Shown here one piece after another: positions 19,623 through 26,669 of a stretch of DNA of 41,027 bases. The notes beneath the pieces are model-generated. The model searched no databases and was not told the DNA's origin. It saw only the letters and a list, made by a program, of their open reading frames with translations. Source of the stretch: an uncultured Alphaproteobacteria bacterium (GTDB taxonomy: Bacteria > Pseudomonadota > Alphaproteobacteria > CAAHEQ01 > UBA3637); NCBI GenBank assembly GCA_944392795.1, contig CALXXX010000004.1, positions 1-41,027 of the forward strand. The letters are read 5' to 3'. A program made the position numbers and the translations under genes. Position 1 is the stretch's first letter, and each line of letters opens with the position of its first letter.

Positions 19623-19704
19623 AAAGAATCCTTTCAAGTACTTTAAGAAAAATACTTTTTTACATACGTTTTTATCATAAAAAAGAAAAACTGAAAGTCA
19701 ACTA

Positions 19705-21606
19705 TTATTGGCATAGAGCTCTCAAATTTGAATAATAGAAAGATTTATGACCGACGCGTCCGCTATCTAATAAGACATAATTTTTGGCGCAAGAGTTAGC
19801 TGATGTTGTATCTGTCCAAGCCATAATACTGGTTGAAGTTGTTCCGGTTAAATTTGGACAAGCATTATCTATGCCTTCTTGACCATTCCAGTTTGGACAA
19901 GCTTCAGACATTGTCACAAGATGCATATTTTGGCTTTCACAAAAATTCTTTGCGCTCCAAAAATACATATAACTTTCATCAGATAATAAAAAACGTTCTC
20001 CGTTGCTTCCAGTAATAAATGAACCTTGAGCCGGTTGGCAAGTTCCATCACCTTCTACAGTTAAGCTACAATAAGAACTACCCGGATAACTTGTGTATTG
20101 ACAATAATAATCGGAGTTTCCATGACAGTCTGTTTGCGAAGAGCAAGCTATCCCTTCCAGAGGTAAGCATTCTTCATTTTCATTATCTTGCCAATATCCG
20201 TCATTACAGGTAAAATCTATACCATTACAAGTCGCATGTGTTGGACAAGGAGTACAAAATTCTCCCGATAAATATTCATTGTTTTGGCAGGTATAGCGCC
20301 CATCATCTAAACAAAAAGCCTGTAAACTGCTATAAAAATAAGGTTTATGTCCTACTTTTCCACTATCTAAATAAACATAATATTTGGCACAGTCATTTGC
20401 ATTAGTCCTTGTCCAAGCCATAATGGAGGAATGGTAAGAATCTGTCAAATTGATACACGCACCATCTACTCCTTCAGTGCCAGACCAACCGGGACAGGCT
20501 TCTTCCATGCTTGCCAGAGGTAAACCTTTGCTGTTACAGAAATTTTTGGCAGACCAATAAAACATATAACTGGATTGAGAGAGTAAATAACGTTGTCCGT
20601 TTTTGCCAACAACAATAACTCCATTATTTTTTTTGCAAATTCCATCTCCTTCTACTTCTTCATTACAATAAGTCGCACCGGGAGCATAATTTTGCATTTC
20701 ACAATAAGTATCTGCTTCGCTGCAATCATTTTGTGCAGAACAATAATTTTTATCGACGCAGCCATCTTGTGCGGAGTTTATTTTGTATCCTTCTAAACAA
20801 GTAAAATTAATTCCATCGCAAGAAGCGTGTTCAGGGCAAGTCGTACACACATTGTCTTGTAAATATTGCTCTGACGAGCAAATGCATAATCCTCCAGAAC
20901 AAATACCTATGTTATTTTCCTCACGAATACATTGCTCTCCATCAGATAAGGCGGCACAAACGGCACAGCCTTTTGAATCTGTCATAATTTTTTCGCAGGG
21001 GGTACAGAGTAAATCAATGCTTTGATTCTCACAAACAATGCATATTCCGTTTGAGCAGTATCCTTCTTCATCTTTTTCTGTGAGACAAGTTGTTGCAGAA
21101 GGATTGGGAATGCATTGCCTATTTCTACAAATTTCACAGGAACTACATTCTTTATCGCATTCTTCTAAAGGTCTATCATTGTTATCAAAAGAAAAAATAA
21201 AATGAAGAGTACTTTCTGTTGGACAATTTGTTTCATCGGGTTGATTGTTAATAAAAATTTCTTGGATAGGAGTATGTTTATTATTTAATAAACGCTGACA
21301 TATTCTTTTATCAATTTGTTCAACTTGAACATCAAACCCGTTTTCTAAAATAATTGTAACAATATTTTTACCAGATTCAGGAGCATAAAGCGGTTTAATA
21401 ATATTACCTTGCGTCAACTCATCTCGCGTAACAAGTCGTTCTGCTTGCACCATAACATCATTTAAAATTTGATTGGCTTGATGCCAAGTTAAGGCTGTTC
21501 TGATACCTATTAAGCTACCTAAACTTAAAAGTGTTGCTATCAAAAGAACTGACAGCACTTCAATCATTGAACGTCCATAATTTTGGATATCAGAAAGTCT
21601 TTTCAT
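19705..21606 (-). CDS. Giant prepilin-like Cys-rich surface protein with duplicated C-terminal module
   Basis: The 633-aa protein starts with a type IV prepilin/pseudopilin leader: basic MKRLSDIQNYG, cleavage expected after Gly11, then RSMIEVLSVLLIATLLSLG with Glu at +5 and a hydrophobic helix to about residue 35. A small pilin-like part (36-145) is followed by about 100 residues of short CxxC/EGF-like modules (146-245). Residues about 254-432 and 451-632 are two copies of one module: CPxHAxCxGIxFTCxxGY, a CxxxxDC segment, VEGDGxC, then a block with YWSAKNFC, SMxEACPxWxG, IMAWT, CAKxYV, LDSGxVGHK, ending LxAxC. The W.A..FC pattern recalls C-type lectin folds. It has a perfect AAGGAGGT ribosome-binding site. 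Role in adhesion is inferred. Confidence 0.8.
   Translation of the reverse strand: MKRLSDIQNYGRSMIEVLSVLLIATLLSLGSLIGIRTALTWHQANQILNDVMVQAERLVTRDELTQGNIIKPLYAPESGKNIVTIILENGFDVQVEQIDKRICQRLLNNKHTPIQEIFINNQPDETNCPTESTLHFIFSFDNNDRPLEECDKECSSCEICRNRQCIPNPSATTCLTEKDEEGYCSNGICIVCENQSIDLLCTPCEKIMTDSKGCAVCAALSDGEQCIREENNIGICSGGLCICSSEQYLQDNVCTTCPEHASCDGINFTCLEGYKINSAQDGCVDKNYCSAQNDCSEADTYCEMQNYAPGATYCNEEVEGDGICKKNNGVIVVGKNGQRYLLSQSSYMFYWSAKNFCNSKGLPLASMEEACPGWSGTEGVDGACINLTDSYHSSIMAWTRTNANDCAKYYVYLDSGKVGHKPYFYSSLQAFCLDDGRYTCQNNEYLSGEFCTPCPTHATCNGIDFTCNDGYWQDNENEECLPLEGIACSSQTDCHGNSDYYCQYTSYPGSSYCSLTVEGDGTCQPAQGSFITGSNGERFLLSDESYMYFWSAKNFCESQNMHLVTMSEACPNWNGQEGIDNACPNLTGTTSTSIMAWTDTTSANSCAKNYVLLDSGRVGHKSFYYSNLRALCQ
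20238..20848 (-). repeat. Intragenic tandem duplication (repeat unit 1) in the prepilin-like gene
   Basis: Residues about 254-432 of the 633-aa protein form the first copy of a roughly 180-residue module. The second copy is at about 19708-20256. Matching blocks occur in the same order and spacing in both (YWSAKNFC/FWSAKNFC, LDSGKVGHK/LDSGRVGHK). Coordinates are rounded to the outer matching cysteines. Confidence 0.7.
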
Positions 21607-21724
21607 AAATACCTCCTTTTAAAAGATAAAGGAGATTAGAGTTTTGTCAATAAAGTTCATTAAGAGAAGCTATTTTAAAAAAATGTATCATTTAAACATT
21701 CATGCTTGAGTTGATATATTTTAC

Positions 21725-21753
21725 TTGTTTTTTATTAAAATGCATACTAAAAT
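21725..21753 (+). promoter_or_regulatory. Promoter for the 53-aa lipoprotein
   Basis: TTGTTT (21725-21730), 17 bases, TAAAAT (21748-21753); transcription would begin about 30 bases before the ATG at 21789. The -35 hexamer is weak, the -10 is good. Confidence 0.45.
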
Positions 21754-21788
21754 ATACACCTATTTATTTTAAAGAAAGGAATTAAAAA

Positions 21789-21950
21789 ATGAAAAAATTA
21801 GCTTTAATAGCAGTATTTGCGAGTACATTAGCTTTAACAGCTTGTGGCGGCAGTCGTGGTTATGTTGGCGATCAAAAAGTTTGTGAGAATGATTATTTCT
21901 TGGGAGTTATTTCAATTTCTGAATTATTCTCTCCCTGCACAAAAAAGTAA
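21789..21950 (+). CDS. Small lipoprotein (53 aa)
   Basis: A short gene between the prepilin-like gene and the tRNA. The product starts MKKLALIAVFASTLALTAC, a clear lipoprotein signal peptide with lipobox LTAC (Cys19), followed by GGSRGYVGDQKVCENDYF and a hydrophobic ISISELF segment ending in SPCTKK. Two further cysteines could form a disulfide. It has AGGA ten bases upstream of the ATG, its own promoter and a strong terminator 8 bases after the stop, so it is a compact monocistronic unit. I do not recognise the family. Its strong unit organisation suggests an abundant small envelope lipoprotein, which is an inference. Confidence 0.8.
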   Translation: MKKLALIAVFASTLALTACGGSRGYVGDQKVCENDYFLGVISISELFSPCTKK

Positions 21951-21958
21951 ATTTAAAT

Positions 21959-22004
21959 AATACAAAAAGACCTTTGCTAAATTGCAAAGGTCTTTTTGTA
22001 TTTT
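21959..22004 (+). terminator. Strong rho-independent terminator
   Basis: A perfect 19-bp stem (21959-21977 with 21984-22002), six-base loop TAAATT, with an internal AAAAAGACC...GGTCTTTTT core and TTTT after it. It ends the 53-aa lipoprotein transcript and could also work on the opposite strand for the tRNA transcript. Confidence 0.9.
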
Positions 22005-22124
22005 AAAAGCGTTAGTGATATGTAAGTATGTATTTGTAATACATAAAAATAAAAAAGCTTTATCTTTATGTACGTCCATGTCGTAGAACAGTATTTAAGG
22101 TGTCAAGGAAAATTAATTGTATAT

Positions 22125-22201
22125 TGGTGGGCGTAAGAGGACTCGAACCTCTGACCTTTACGATGTCAACGTAACGCTCTAACCACCTGAGCTACACGCC
22201 C
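22125..22201 (-). tRNA. tRNA-Val (anticodon GAC), CCA encoded
   Basis: The minus strand folds as a complete cloverleaf: acceptor GGGCGTG with TACGCCC, D arm GCTC...GAGC, anticodon stem TTACG/CGTAA around loop TTGACAT (anticodon GAC, valine GUC/GUU codons), variable AGGTC, T arm AGAGG-TTCGAGT-CCTCT, discriminator A and an encoded CCA at 22127-22125. The last acceptor pair is G-T. Confidence 0.95.
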
Positions 22202-22453
22202 ACGACATCAAACAGCGACCTTTATACAGTAGTTTTTTTAAAAAAGCAAGATGTTTTTTTAGTTTCATCGTTCTAAAAAGTGTTTTCATTTGGCTCTTGA
22301 GCTTTTGATGAGGTGATTAAGGTATCATTTCTGTTAAATTTTTTTATAAAAAGTTAAAGTGAAATATTTCTTCTCTGCTTTTTAAGATAAGTAATTTATA
22401 ACACTGATGATAAGAAAGAACTCCCTCATCGGCTGGAAGAGGGAGTTTTAAGA
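22202..22453. other. Intergenic region between tRNA-Val and aaxC
   Basis: 250 AT-rich bases that should contain the tRNA promoter on the minus strand and the terminator of the aax operon (22419-22447). No further ORF or RNA gene was recognised. Confidence 0.4.
22419..22447 (-). terminator. Terminator after aaxC
   Basis: AACTCCCTC (22419-22427) pairs with GAGGGAGTT (22439-22447), 9 bp with an 11-base loop. On the minus strand it begins 6 bases after the aaxC stop and is followed by TTCTTTCTT. Confidence 0.7.
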
Positions 22454-23935
22454 CTAAATTTTAATAATGCCTCTTACAAAAGCATAAATTGCAAAAATAG
22501 CTAGGAAAATAAATATCCAAGCTAAATATTTTTCTGCAGAACTAAATATGGGGCGTTCTGGTATATTTTCTTTCCGAGCCCACATATAGATAGGGATGCC
22601 GATGGCAATGAACACAACAGCCATTAATAAATAGCTTAAACCAGCTGCATAAATCAACCATAAAGCATAAATGGAACCAAAGATACTTGTGATTAATGCA
22701 GTTGAGCGTTTGGTTGTTGTTTTTGTAGGATATTCACCATCCTCGCAAAGCTTCCATAAATAAGCTGTACTCATTAAATATGCAGGTAAAACCATAACAG
22801 CGGTAATAGAAAGCATAGTGTTCCATGCATTATTTGAAAAATAAACCATTAACATGCCTAATTGCATTACAAAACTTGTCACCCATAAAGAAGTCGAAGG
22901 TGAGCCTGCTTTATTTTCTTTGGCAAAAGCTTTTGGCATGGTTCCATCTTGAGCCATAGATTGCGGCATTTGTGCCGTAATCATTGTCCAAGCCAGCCAA
23001 CTTGCTAAAGTTGCAATAATTAAACCAATATTCATTAGCCAAGCCCCCCAAGGACCAACAGCTTTTTCTAAAACGCCAGCCGTGGAAGGATTCGGTATAG
23101 AAGCTAACTCAGCTTGTGACATAAAACCATAAGGTAAAACAGACAATAAAGCATAAATGGCTAAACATCCAATGAACCCAATTAAAGTTGCTTTTCCAAC
23201 ATCTTCTTGACTTTTTGCTCGGTTTGATAAGACAACAGCTCCTTCAATGCCAATAAAAGCCCATAGAGTAACAAGCATTGTACTTTTGACTTGGCTGCTG
23301 ACTGTTCCTAATGATTTTACTTTGCCAGTCATGGCTTGTCCCCAGAAGTCAAAATCGAATTTATCAATATTAAAGAAAAATAGCAGAATAATGATAAATA
23401 ACGCAAGAGGAACCATTTTAGCAATTGTGCCGATTAAGTTAATGGCTGTCGCTTGTTTCATTCCTTTTAAAACAAGGTAGTTAAATCCCCAAATCAATAA
23501 AGAACCACCAATAATGGAATATAAATTATTTCCTCCAGTGAAGACACCAGGGAAAAAATAATTTAAGGCATCCATTGTGATGACAGCATATCCAACATTG
23601 CCAAAGATTTGACAAAGCCAATAAGACCAACCGATTGTAAAACCCATATAAGGTCCAAAGCCTTCTTTGGTATACATGTAGATACCTGTTGTTAAATCTG
23701 GTTTTGCCATTGAAAGAATACGAAAAGAGTTCGCAATGAAATACATGCCAAAACCTGTGATAAGCCACGCGATTATGACAGCTCCAATAGAGGCGCTTTG
23801 AGCCATATTTTGAGGCAAACTAAAAATGCCTCCTCCAATCATTGAGCTGACAACAATACCGGCTAAGCCAAAAACGCCTAATTTGCCGCTGGTAGACAGA
23901 TTAGATGTTTGTGTTGTTTTTTTATTTTGTGCCAT
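22454..23935 (-). CDS. aaxC: Arginine/agmatine-type APC antiporter (AaxC-like)
   Basis: This 493-aa, 12-helix transporter belongs to the APC superfamily, basic amino acid/polyamine antiporter branch. The first helix carries GIVVSSMIGGGIFSLPQNMA, the substrate-carboxylate-binding GSG-like motif region, and later come TGIYMYTKEGFGPYMGFTIGWSYW, WAFIGIEGAVVLSNRAK and MITAQMPQSMAQDGTMP, all characteristic. Placed directly after a pyruvoyl-dependent arginine decarboxylase, it is expected to exchange external arginine for internal agmatine, as AaxC does in Chlamydia. Arginine/ornithine exchange cannot be excluded from sequence. GAGGT lies 9 bases before the ATG. It is cotranscribed with aaxB across a hairpin of 13 bp. 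Confidence 0.87.
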   Translation of the reverse strand: MAQNKKTTQTSNLSTSGKLGVFGLAGIVVSSMIGGGIFSLPQNMAQSASIGAVIIAWLITGFGMYFIANSFRILSMAKPDLTTGIYMYTKEGFGPYMGFTIGWSYWLCQIFGNVGYAVITMDALNYFFPGVFTGGNNLYSIIGGSLLIWGFNYLVLKGMKQATAINLIGTIAKMVPLALFIIILLFFFNIDKFDFDFWGQAMTGKVKSLGTVSSQVKSTMLVTLWAFIGIEGAVVLSNRAKSQEDVGKATLIGFIGCLAIYALLSVLPYGFMSQAELASIPNPSTAGVLEKAVGPWGAWLMNIGLIIATLASWLAWTMITAQMPQSMAQDGTMPKAFAKENKAGSPSTSLWVTSFVMQLGMLMVYFSNNAWNTMLSITAVMVLPAYLMSTAYLWKLCEDGEYPTKTTTKRSTALITSIFGSIYALWLIYAAGLSYLLMAVVFIAIGIPIYMWARKENIPERPIFSSAEKYLAWIFIFLAIFAIYAFVRGIIKI

Positions 23936-23956
23936 TTTGAATTTACCTCATTTAAG

Positions 23957-23986
23957 AAAGGAGTATTCTCAAGAATACTCCTTTTT
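23957..23986 (-). promoter_or_regulatory. Intercistronic hairpin between aaxB and aaxC
   Basis: A perfect 13-bp stem (23957-23969 with 23972-23984) with only two unpaired bases lies between the aaxB stop and the aaxC start. On the minus strand it is followed by CTTAAATGAGG, a poor T run, so it may be a partial terminator or an mRNA-stabilising element that lowers aaxC relative to aaxB. Confidence 0.6.
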
Positions 23987-23993
23987 GTTCAGT

Positions 23994-24590
23994 TTATTTT
24001 TTAGATTTGTTTTCAACAACAGGTGCGAATTCAAAATTCAAAAAGCCCAGAGCTGTTAAACAATAAGCAAAATTTTGCGTAATATTAACGTAATTATGGA
24101 AAAATTGAAATTCGCTATGCTTTTCAACACCGCGTAATTCTAATTCATGATTCATAGATTTTGTCAGCCACATTTCTGCATGTGCTTGCGCAATGTCATC
24201 ATCAATGTATGTGTCAAAGTATTCGACATATTCTGCAGCCCAACCGCCTAAGAATTTTCCGGATTTATCTTTGCCCCAAACAACCCCTATACCTGTAGCA
24301 ATAGCTTTGTGGTCTTCAATCCTCGAACCATTTCCGGCCATAATAACTTCTAAGACAGCACCGTGTTTAAAGTTTTGTTCAACTTGTTCAACTGGAACGA
24401 TATTGCCAAAAAGTTCTGGCGGTAAAACGGAAGTATAGGGAATGACATTAAAATCTTGAATCTTCGCTTGTAACAAAGCAGTATCATAGCAGAAAGTTTC
24501 AAATGGTTGAGGTGGTATTCCATCATCGGCTTGACCAACGCCGCCGGTATGAAATGCTAAAGTTGGATAACGTGTTCCTAATGTTGTCAT
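23994..24590 (-). CDS. aaxB: Pyruvoyl-dependent arginine decarboxylase (AaxB-like)
   Basis: The enzyme converts arginine to agmatine plus CO2 and consumes a proton; with the antiporter it forms an acid-resistance and arginine-scavenging system. The 198-aa proenzyme reads [28 protein letters not shown], then [15 protein letters not shown]. Self-cleavage is expected between Thr53 and Ser54, Ser54 becoming the pyruvoyl group. Further family blocks are [35 protein letters not shown], and [10 protein letters not shown]...[10 protein letters not shown]. These match the remembered chlamydial AaxB almost block for block, more closely than archaeal PvlArgDC. The ribosome-binding site is AAGGAGATAAAAA before ATG. 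Upstream are a good promoter and a two-hairpin leader. Confidence 0.93.
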   Translation of the reverse strand: MTTLGTRYPTLAFHTGGVGQADDGIPPQPFETFCYDTALLQAKIQDFNVIPYTSVLPPELFGNIVPVEQVEQNFKHGAVLEVIMAGNGSRIEDHKAIATGIGVVWGKDKSGKFLGGWAAEYVEYFDTYIDDDIAQAHAEMWLTKSMNHELELRGVEKHSEFQFFHNYVNITQNFAYCLTALGFLNFEFAPVVENKSKK

Positions 24591-24622
24591 TTTTTATCTC
24601 CTTATTTTTATTGACATATCCT

Positions 24623-24673
24623 GGACATGATTGTCCTGGCTGTTGTGAAGACTCCCCCGAGTCTTATAACAAC
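24623..24673 (-). promoter_or_regulatory. Structured 5' leader of aaxB (two hairpins)
   Basis: Within the predicted transcript, the first stem-loop pairs 24648-24654 with 24659-24665 (7 bp, four-base loop GGGG on the RNA) and is extended across a small internal loop by GTTGT/ACAAC (24642-24646 with 24669-24673). The second pairs 24623-24627 with 24632-24636 (5 bp, loop ATCA). They sit between the promoter and the ribosome-binding site, so a regulatory leader is plausible. I cannot match it to a known riboswitch class. Confidence 0.45.
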
Positions 24674-24680
24674 TAAAAGT

Positions 24681-24709
24681 AGAATATTTTTTTTTAAATA
24701 TAAAGTCAA
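24681..24709 (-). promoter_or_regulatory. Sigma-70-type promoter for aaxBC
   Basis: On the minus strand TTGACT (24709-24704), a 17-base A/T-rich spacer, TATTCT (24686-24681). Predicted start is just before the first leader hairpin, about 85 bases upstream of the aaxB ATG. Confidence 0.65.
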
Positions 24710-24805
24710 ACATATTATAGAGTGAAATAATGTGCTTTTGTTGAGGTTGAATATACAACTTTAAGTTAATATATCCATATGGGTAGAAAAAAGGAGGACA
24801 ATAAA

Positions 24806-25186
24806 ATGGAAAAAAATAGAAAAATGATTTTATTTCTTTTTGTATGCGCTTTTATGGCATCTTGCCAAACAGTTCAAACGTATGAAAACATGCTTCAATC
24901 TTGGGTTGGTAAATCAGAGGCTCAATTAGTAACAGATTGGGGAGCTCCCACTTCTATGGAGACAATAGGCCCCGATCGTCAAGTATTTGTATATATAAAG
25001 CAGCGTCAAATAACAGTTCCCGGAGAAGCTCCTAATTATACAGCCTTGGGTGAAGATGCAGAGTATAATAATTTTGGAGATTCTTTAGGTGAAACATTTG
25101 ATTATTTTTGTAAAACAACTTTTACAACGCAAAATGATATCATTGTTAATTACAGCTGGGAGGGAGATAGTTGTTTAATCGAATGA
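24806..25186 (+). CDS. BamE/SmpA-like small lipoprotein
   Basis: From the chosen ATG the product is 126 aa with a lipoprotein signal peptide and lipobox MASC (Cys20). The mature part begins with a helix and WVGKSEAQLVTDWGAPTSME, the pattern of the BamE/SmpA fold (LG.s..elv..wG.P), then RQVFVYI and a later CKTTFTTQNDIIVNYSWEGDSC with two Cys. BamE-fold lipoproteins occur in the BAM complex and in many unrelated envelope roles; this is probably not BamE itself. The longer frame starts at 24779, but AGGAGG lies 8 bases before the ATG at 24806. Its 3' end overlaps the convergent UPF0104 gene by 12 bases. Confidence 0.75.
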   Translation: MEKNRKMILFLFVCAFMASCQTVQTYENMLQSWVGKSEAQLVTDWGAPTSMETIGPDRQVFVYIKQRQITVPGEAPNYTALGEDAEYNNFGDSLGETFDYFCKTTFTTQNDIIVNYSWEGDSCLIE

Positions 25187-26125
25187 TAAGATATGTCTCA
25201 TTTTGTGCCAAATAGAAGAGATGATAAAGAAAAGACCGCTTAGACACAACGGCACAAAATAATACATAATTCTAAAAGTGATAAGTGCTGCTAATATTGG
25301 AGCTTTTTCTGAGGGAGTATGAACAAATAAATATAAAAACATACCTTCAAACACGCCTAAACCACCAGGAACTTGCGTTGAAATGCCAATCAGCTGAGCC
25401 AATAAAAAAATAGAGACCACATGAAAGAAATTAACATCTAAATGATATCTTAGAAGTGTATAAAAAACTAAAGATGTTGCGAGCATATCTACACTTCCGA
25501 TAAATAATTGATAGAGTGTCATTCGTTTTGTTGGTGCTGTAATAGTAATATTGTTAAATGTTAATTTACGTTTTGGCTTTACAATGAAAAACCAGTAACA
25601 AACAAAGAATAATGATACTAAAAAAGACCCCAAATAAAACCAGTTCATTTCTGAAGGAATACGTGTTAAATGAAAAAGGCTGGTTGAAATAAGAGATAAA
25701 TTAAAAATACAAGCCATTCCAAGCAAAAAAGTTAAACTTTCAAAAGCTATTATTTTCAGGACATCAAGTTCACTTAATCCTTTTTTTGAATAGAGTAAAT
25801 AACGAATAGATCCTCCGGCAATATAAGCATGTCCTGTGGTATTGGTAATTGAAAAGCTAACCATTGCAGTTTGAATAACGGCAGATAAAGGGACTTTTTT
25901 TCCGATATATTTTAAGGCGAGTAAATCATAACCAGAATAAGCTATATAATCTGCCACTACAAAAACAAAGGCTAATCCTAAAATCCATATAGGAGTACTT
26001 TTCATATAAAGCCAAATTTGAGCCATGCCGATTTTTTCAATTTCCTGATAAACCAGCCATAATGCTAGAAGCAGAAAAAAGAAAGCAAGAAGTTTAATGA
26101 CGCTTTTCAACCACTCTTTTAACAT
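25175..26125 (-). CDS. UPF0104 / lysylphosphatidylglycerol synthase TM-region family membrane protein
   Basis: This 316-aa protein has about eight membrane segments and is of the family that includes the flippase half of MprF. Typical pieces are VADYIAYSGYDLLALKYIGKKVP, FSITNTTGHAYIAGGSIRYLLYSKKGLS, and AQLIGISTQVPGGLGVFEGMFLYLF, of which the last (PGGLGVFE) is the most diagnostic. The family is implicated in moving lipids across the inner membrane. No synthase (GNAT-type) domain is fused, so substrate is open. The start has no clear ribosome-binding site (TTTAGTCCTT before ATG). Confidence 0.85.
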   Translation of the reverse strand: MLKEWLKSVIKLLAFFFLLLALWLVYQEIEKIGMAQIWLYMKSTPIWILGLAFVFVVADYIAYSGYDLLALKYIGKKVPLSAVIQTAMVSFSITNTTGHAYIAGGSIRYLLYSKKGLSELDVLKIIAFESLTFLLGMACIFNLSLISTSLFHLTRIPSEMNWFYLGSFLVSLFFVCYWFFIVKPKRKLTFNNITITAPTKRMTLYQLFIGSVDMLATSLVFYTLLRYHLDVNFFHVVSIFLLAQLIGISTQVPGGLGVFEGMFLYLFVHTPSEKAPILAALITFRIMYYFVPLCLSGLFFIISSIWHKMRHILSFD

Positions 26126-26270
26126 AAGGACTAAATAGGAAAATTTTTTAAAAAAACAATAAAGTCAGTTGAAAAAAATGTAAGAAAATATCAAGATATG
26201 TTATCTTCTATAAAATAATAAACTTTATAAATAAAAAATATGAAGGGGCGCTTGGCAAGGAGTAAAAAAG

Positions 26271-26669
26271 ATGAAGAGAACAATTATTTTGTTAGGTATG
26301 TTATTCTTTTTAAGCGGTTGTGATACATCAAATTGGCGTTTTTCTGGTTCGACGGAAATGCCTTTATCATATAAAACACCAATGGCTGTTAAGGATTATG
26401 AGATATTAGATACAGTTCATGGTGAGTACAGTAGAATATGTCTTTTATTTAGTTTGTTTTGCTTTGGTGAGGTATATCCTTATGATGCGCTTATGCAGCA
26501 AGCCATTCAAAAGGGCGGAAATTCTGTTATTAATTTTGTGACAGACACGGACACATCCTCACCATTTTGGTATCCTCTTTATATGCGCAAGACAGTTCGA
26601 GTGAACGGACTGGCGATTAAGTTAACGAAGACGAAGCAAAATGTCCGTTATTCTTATGGAGAAAATTAA
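26271..26669 (+). CDS. Small lipoprotein of unknown function
   Basis: 132 aa with signal peptide and lipobox LSGC (Cys17). The mature part has VKDYEILDTVHGEYSRIC, a hydrophobic CLLFSLFCFGEVYPYDALM segment and AIQKGGNSVINFVTD. The KGGNsVInf pattern with a preceding DALMQQA helix recalls the YbjQ/TRL-like lipoprotein fold, but I cannot assign a family with certainty. The ribosome-binding site AAGGAG is followed by TAAAAAAG and ATG. Its TAA overlaps the stop codon of the convergent transporter gene by 4 bases, so the two genes share their ends with no room for a terminator. Confidence 0.65.
   Translation: MKRTIILLGMLFFLSGCDTSNWRFSGSTEMPLSYKTPMAVKDYEILDTVHGEYSRICLLFSLFCFGEVYPYDALMQQAIQKGGNSVINFVTDTDTSSPFWYPLYMRKTVRVNGLAIKLTKTKQNVRYSYGEN

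Noticed and set aside
24623-24673. Guanidine-II (mini-ykkC) riboswitch upstream of aaxB
   Set aside because: Two short hairpins and an arginine-related gene suggested it, but neither loop carries the ACGR sequence of that class.
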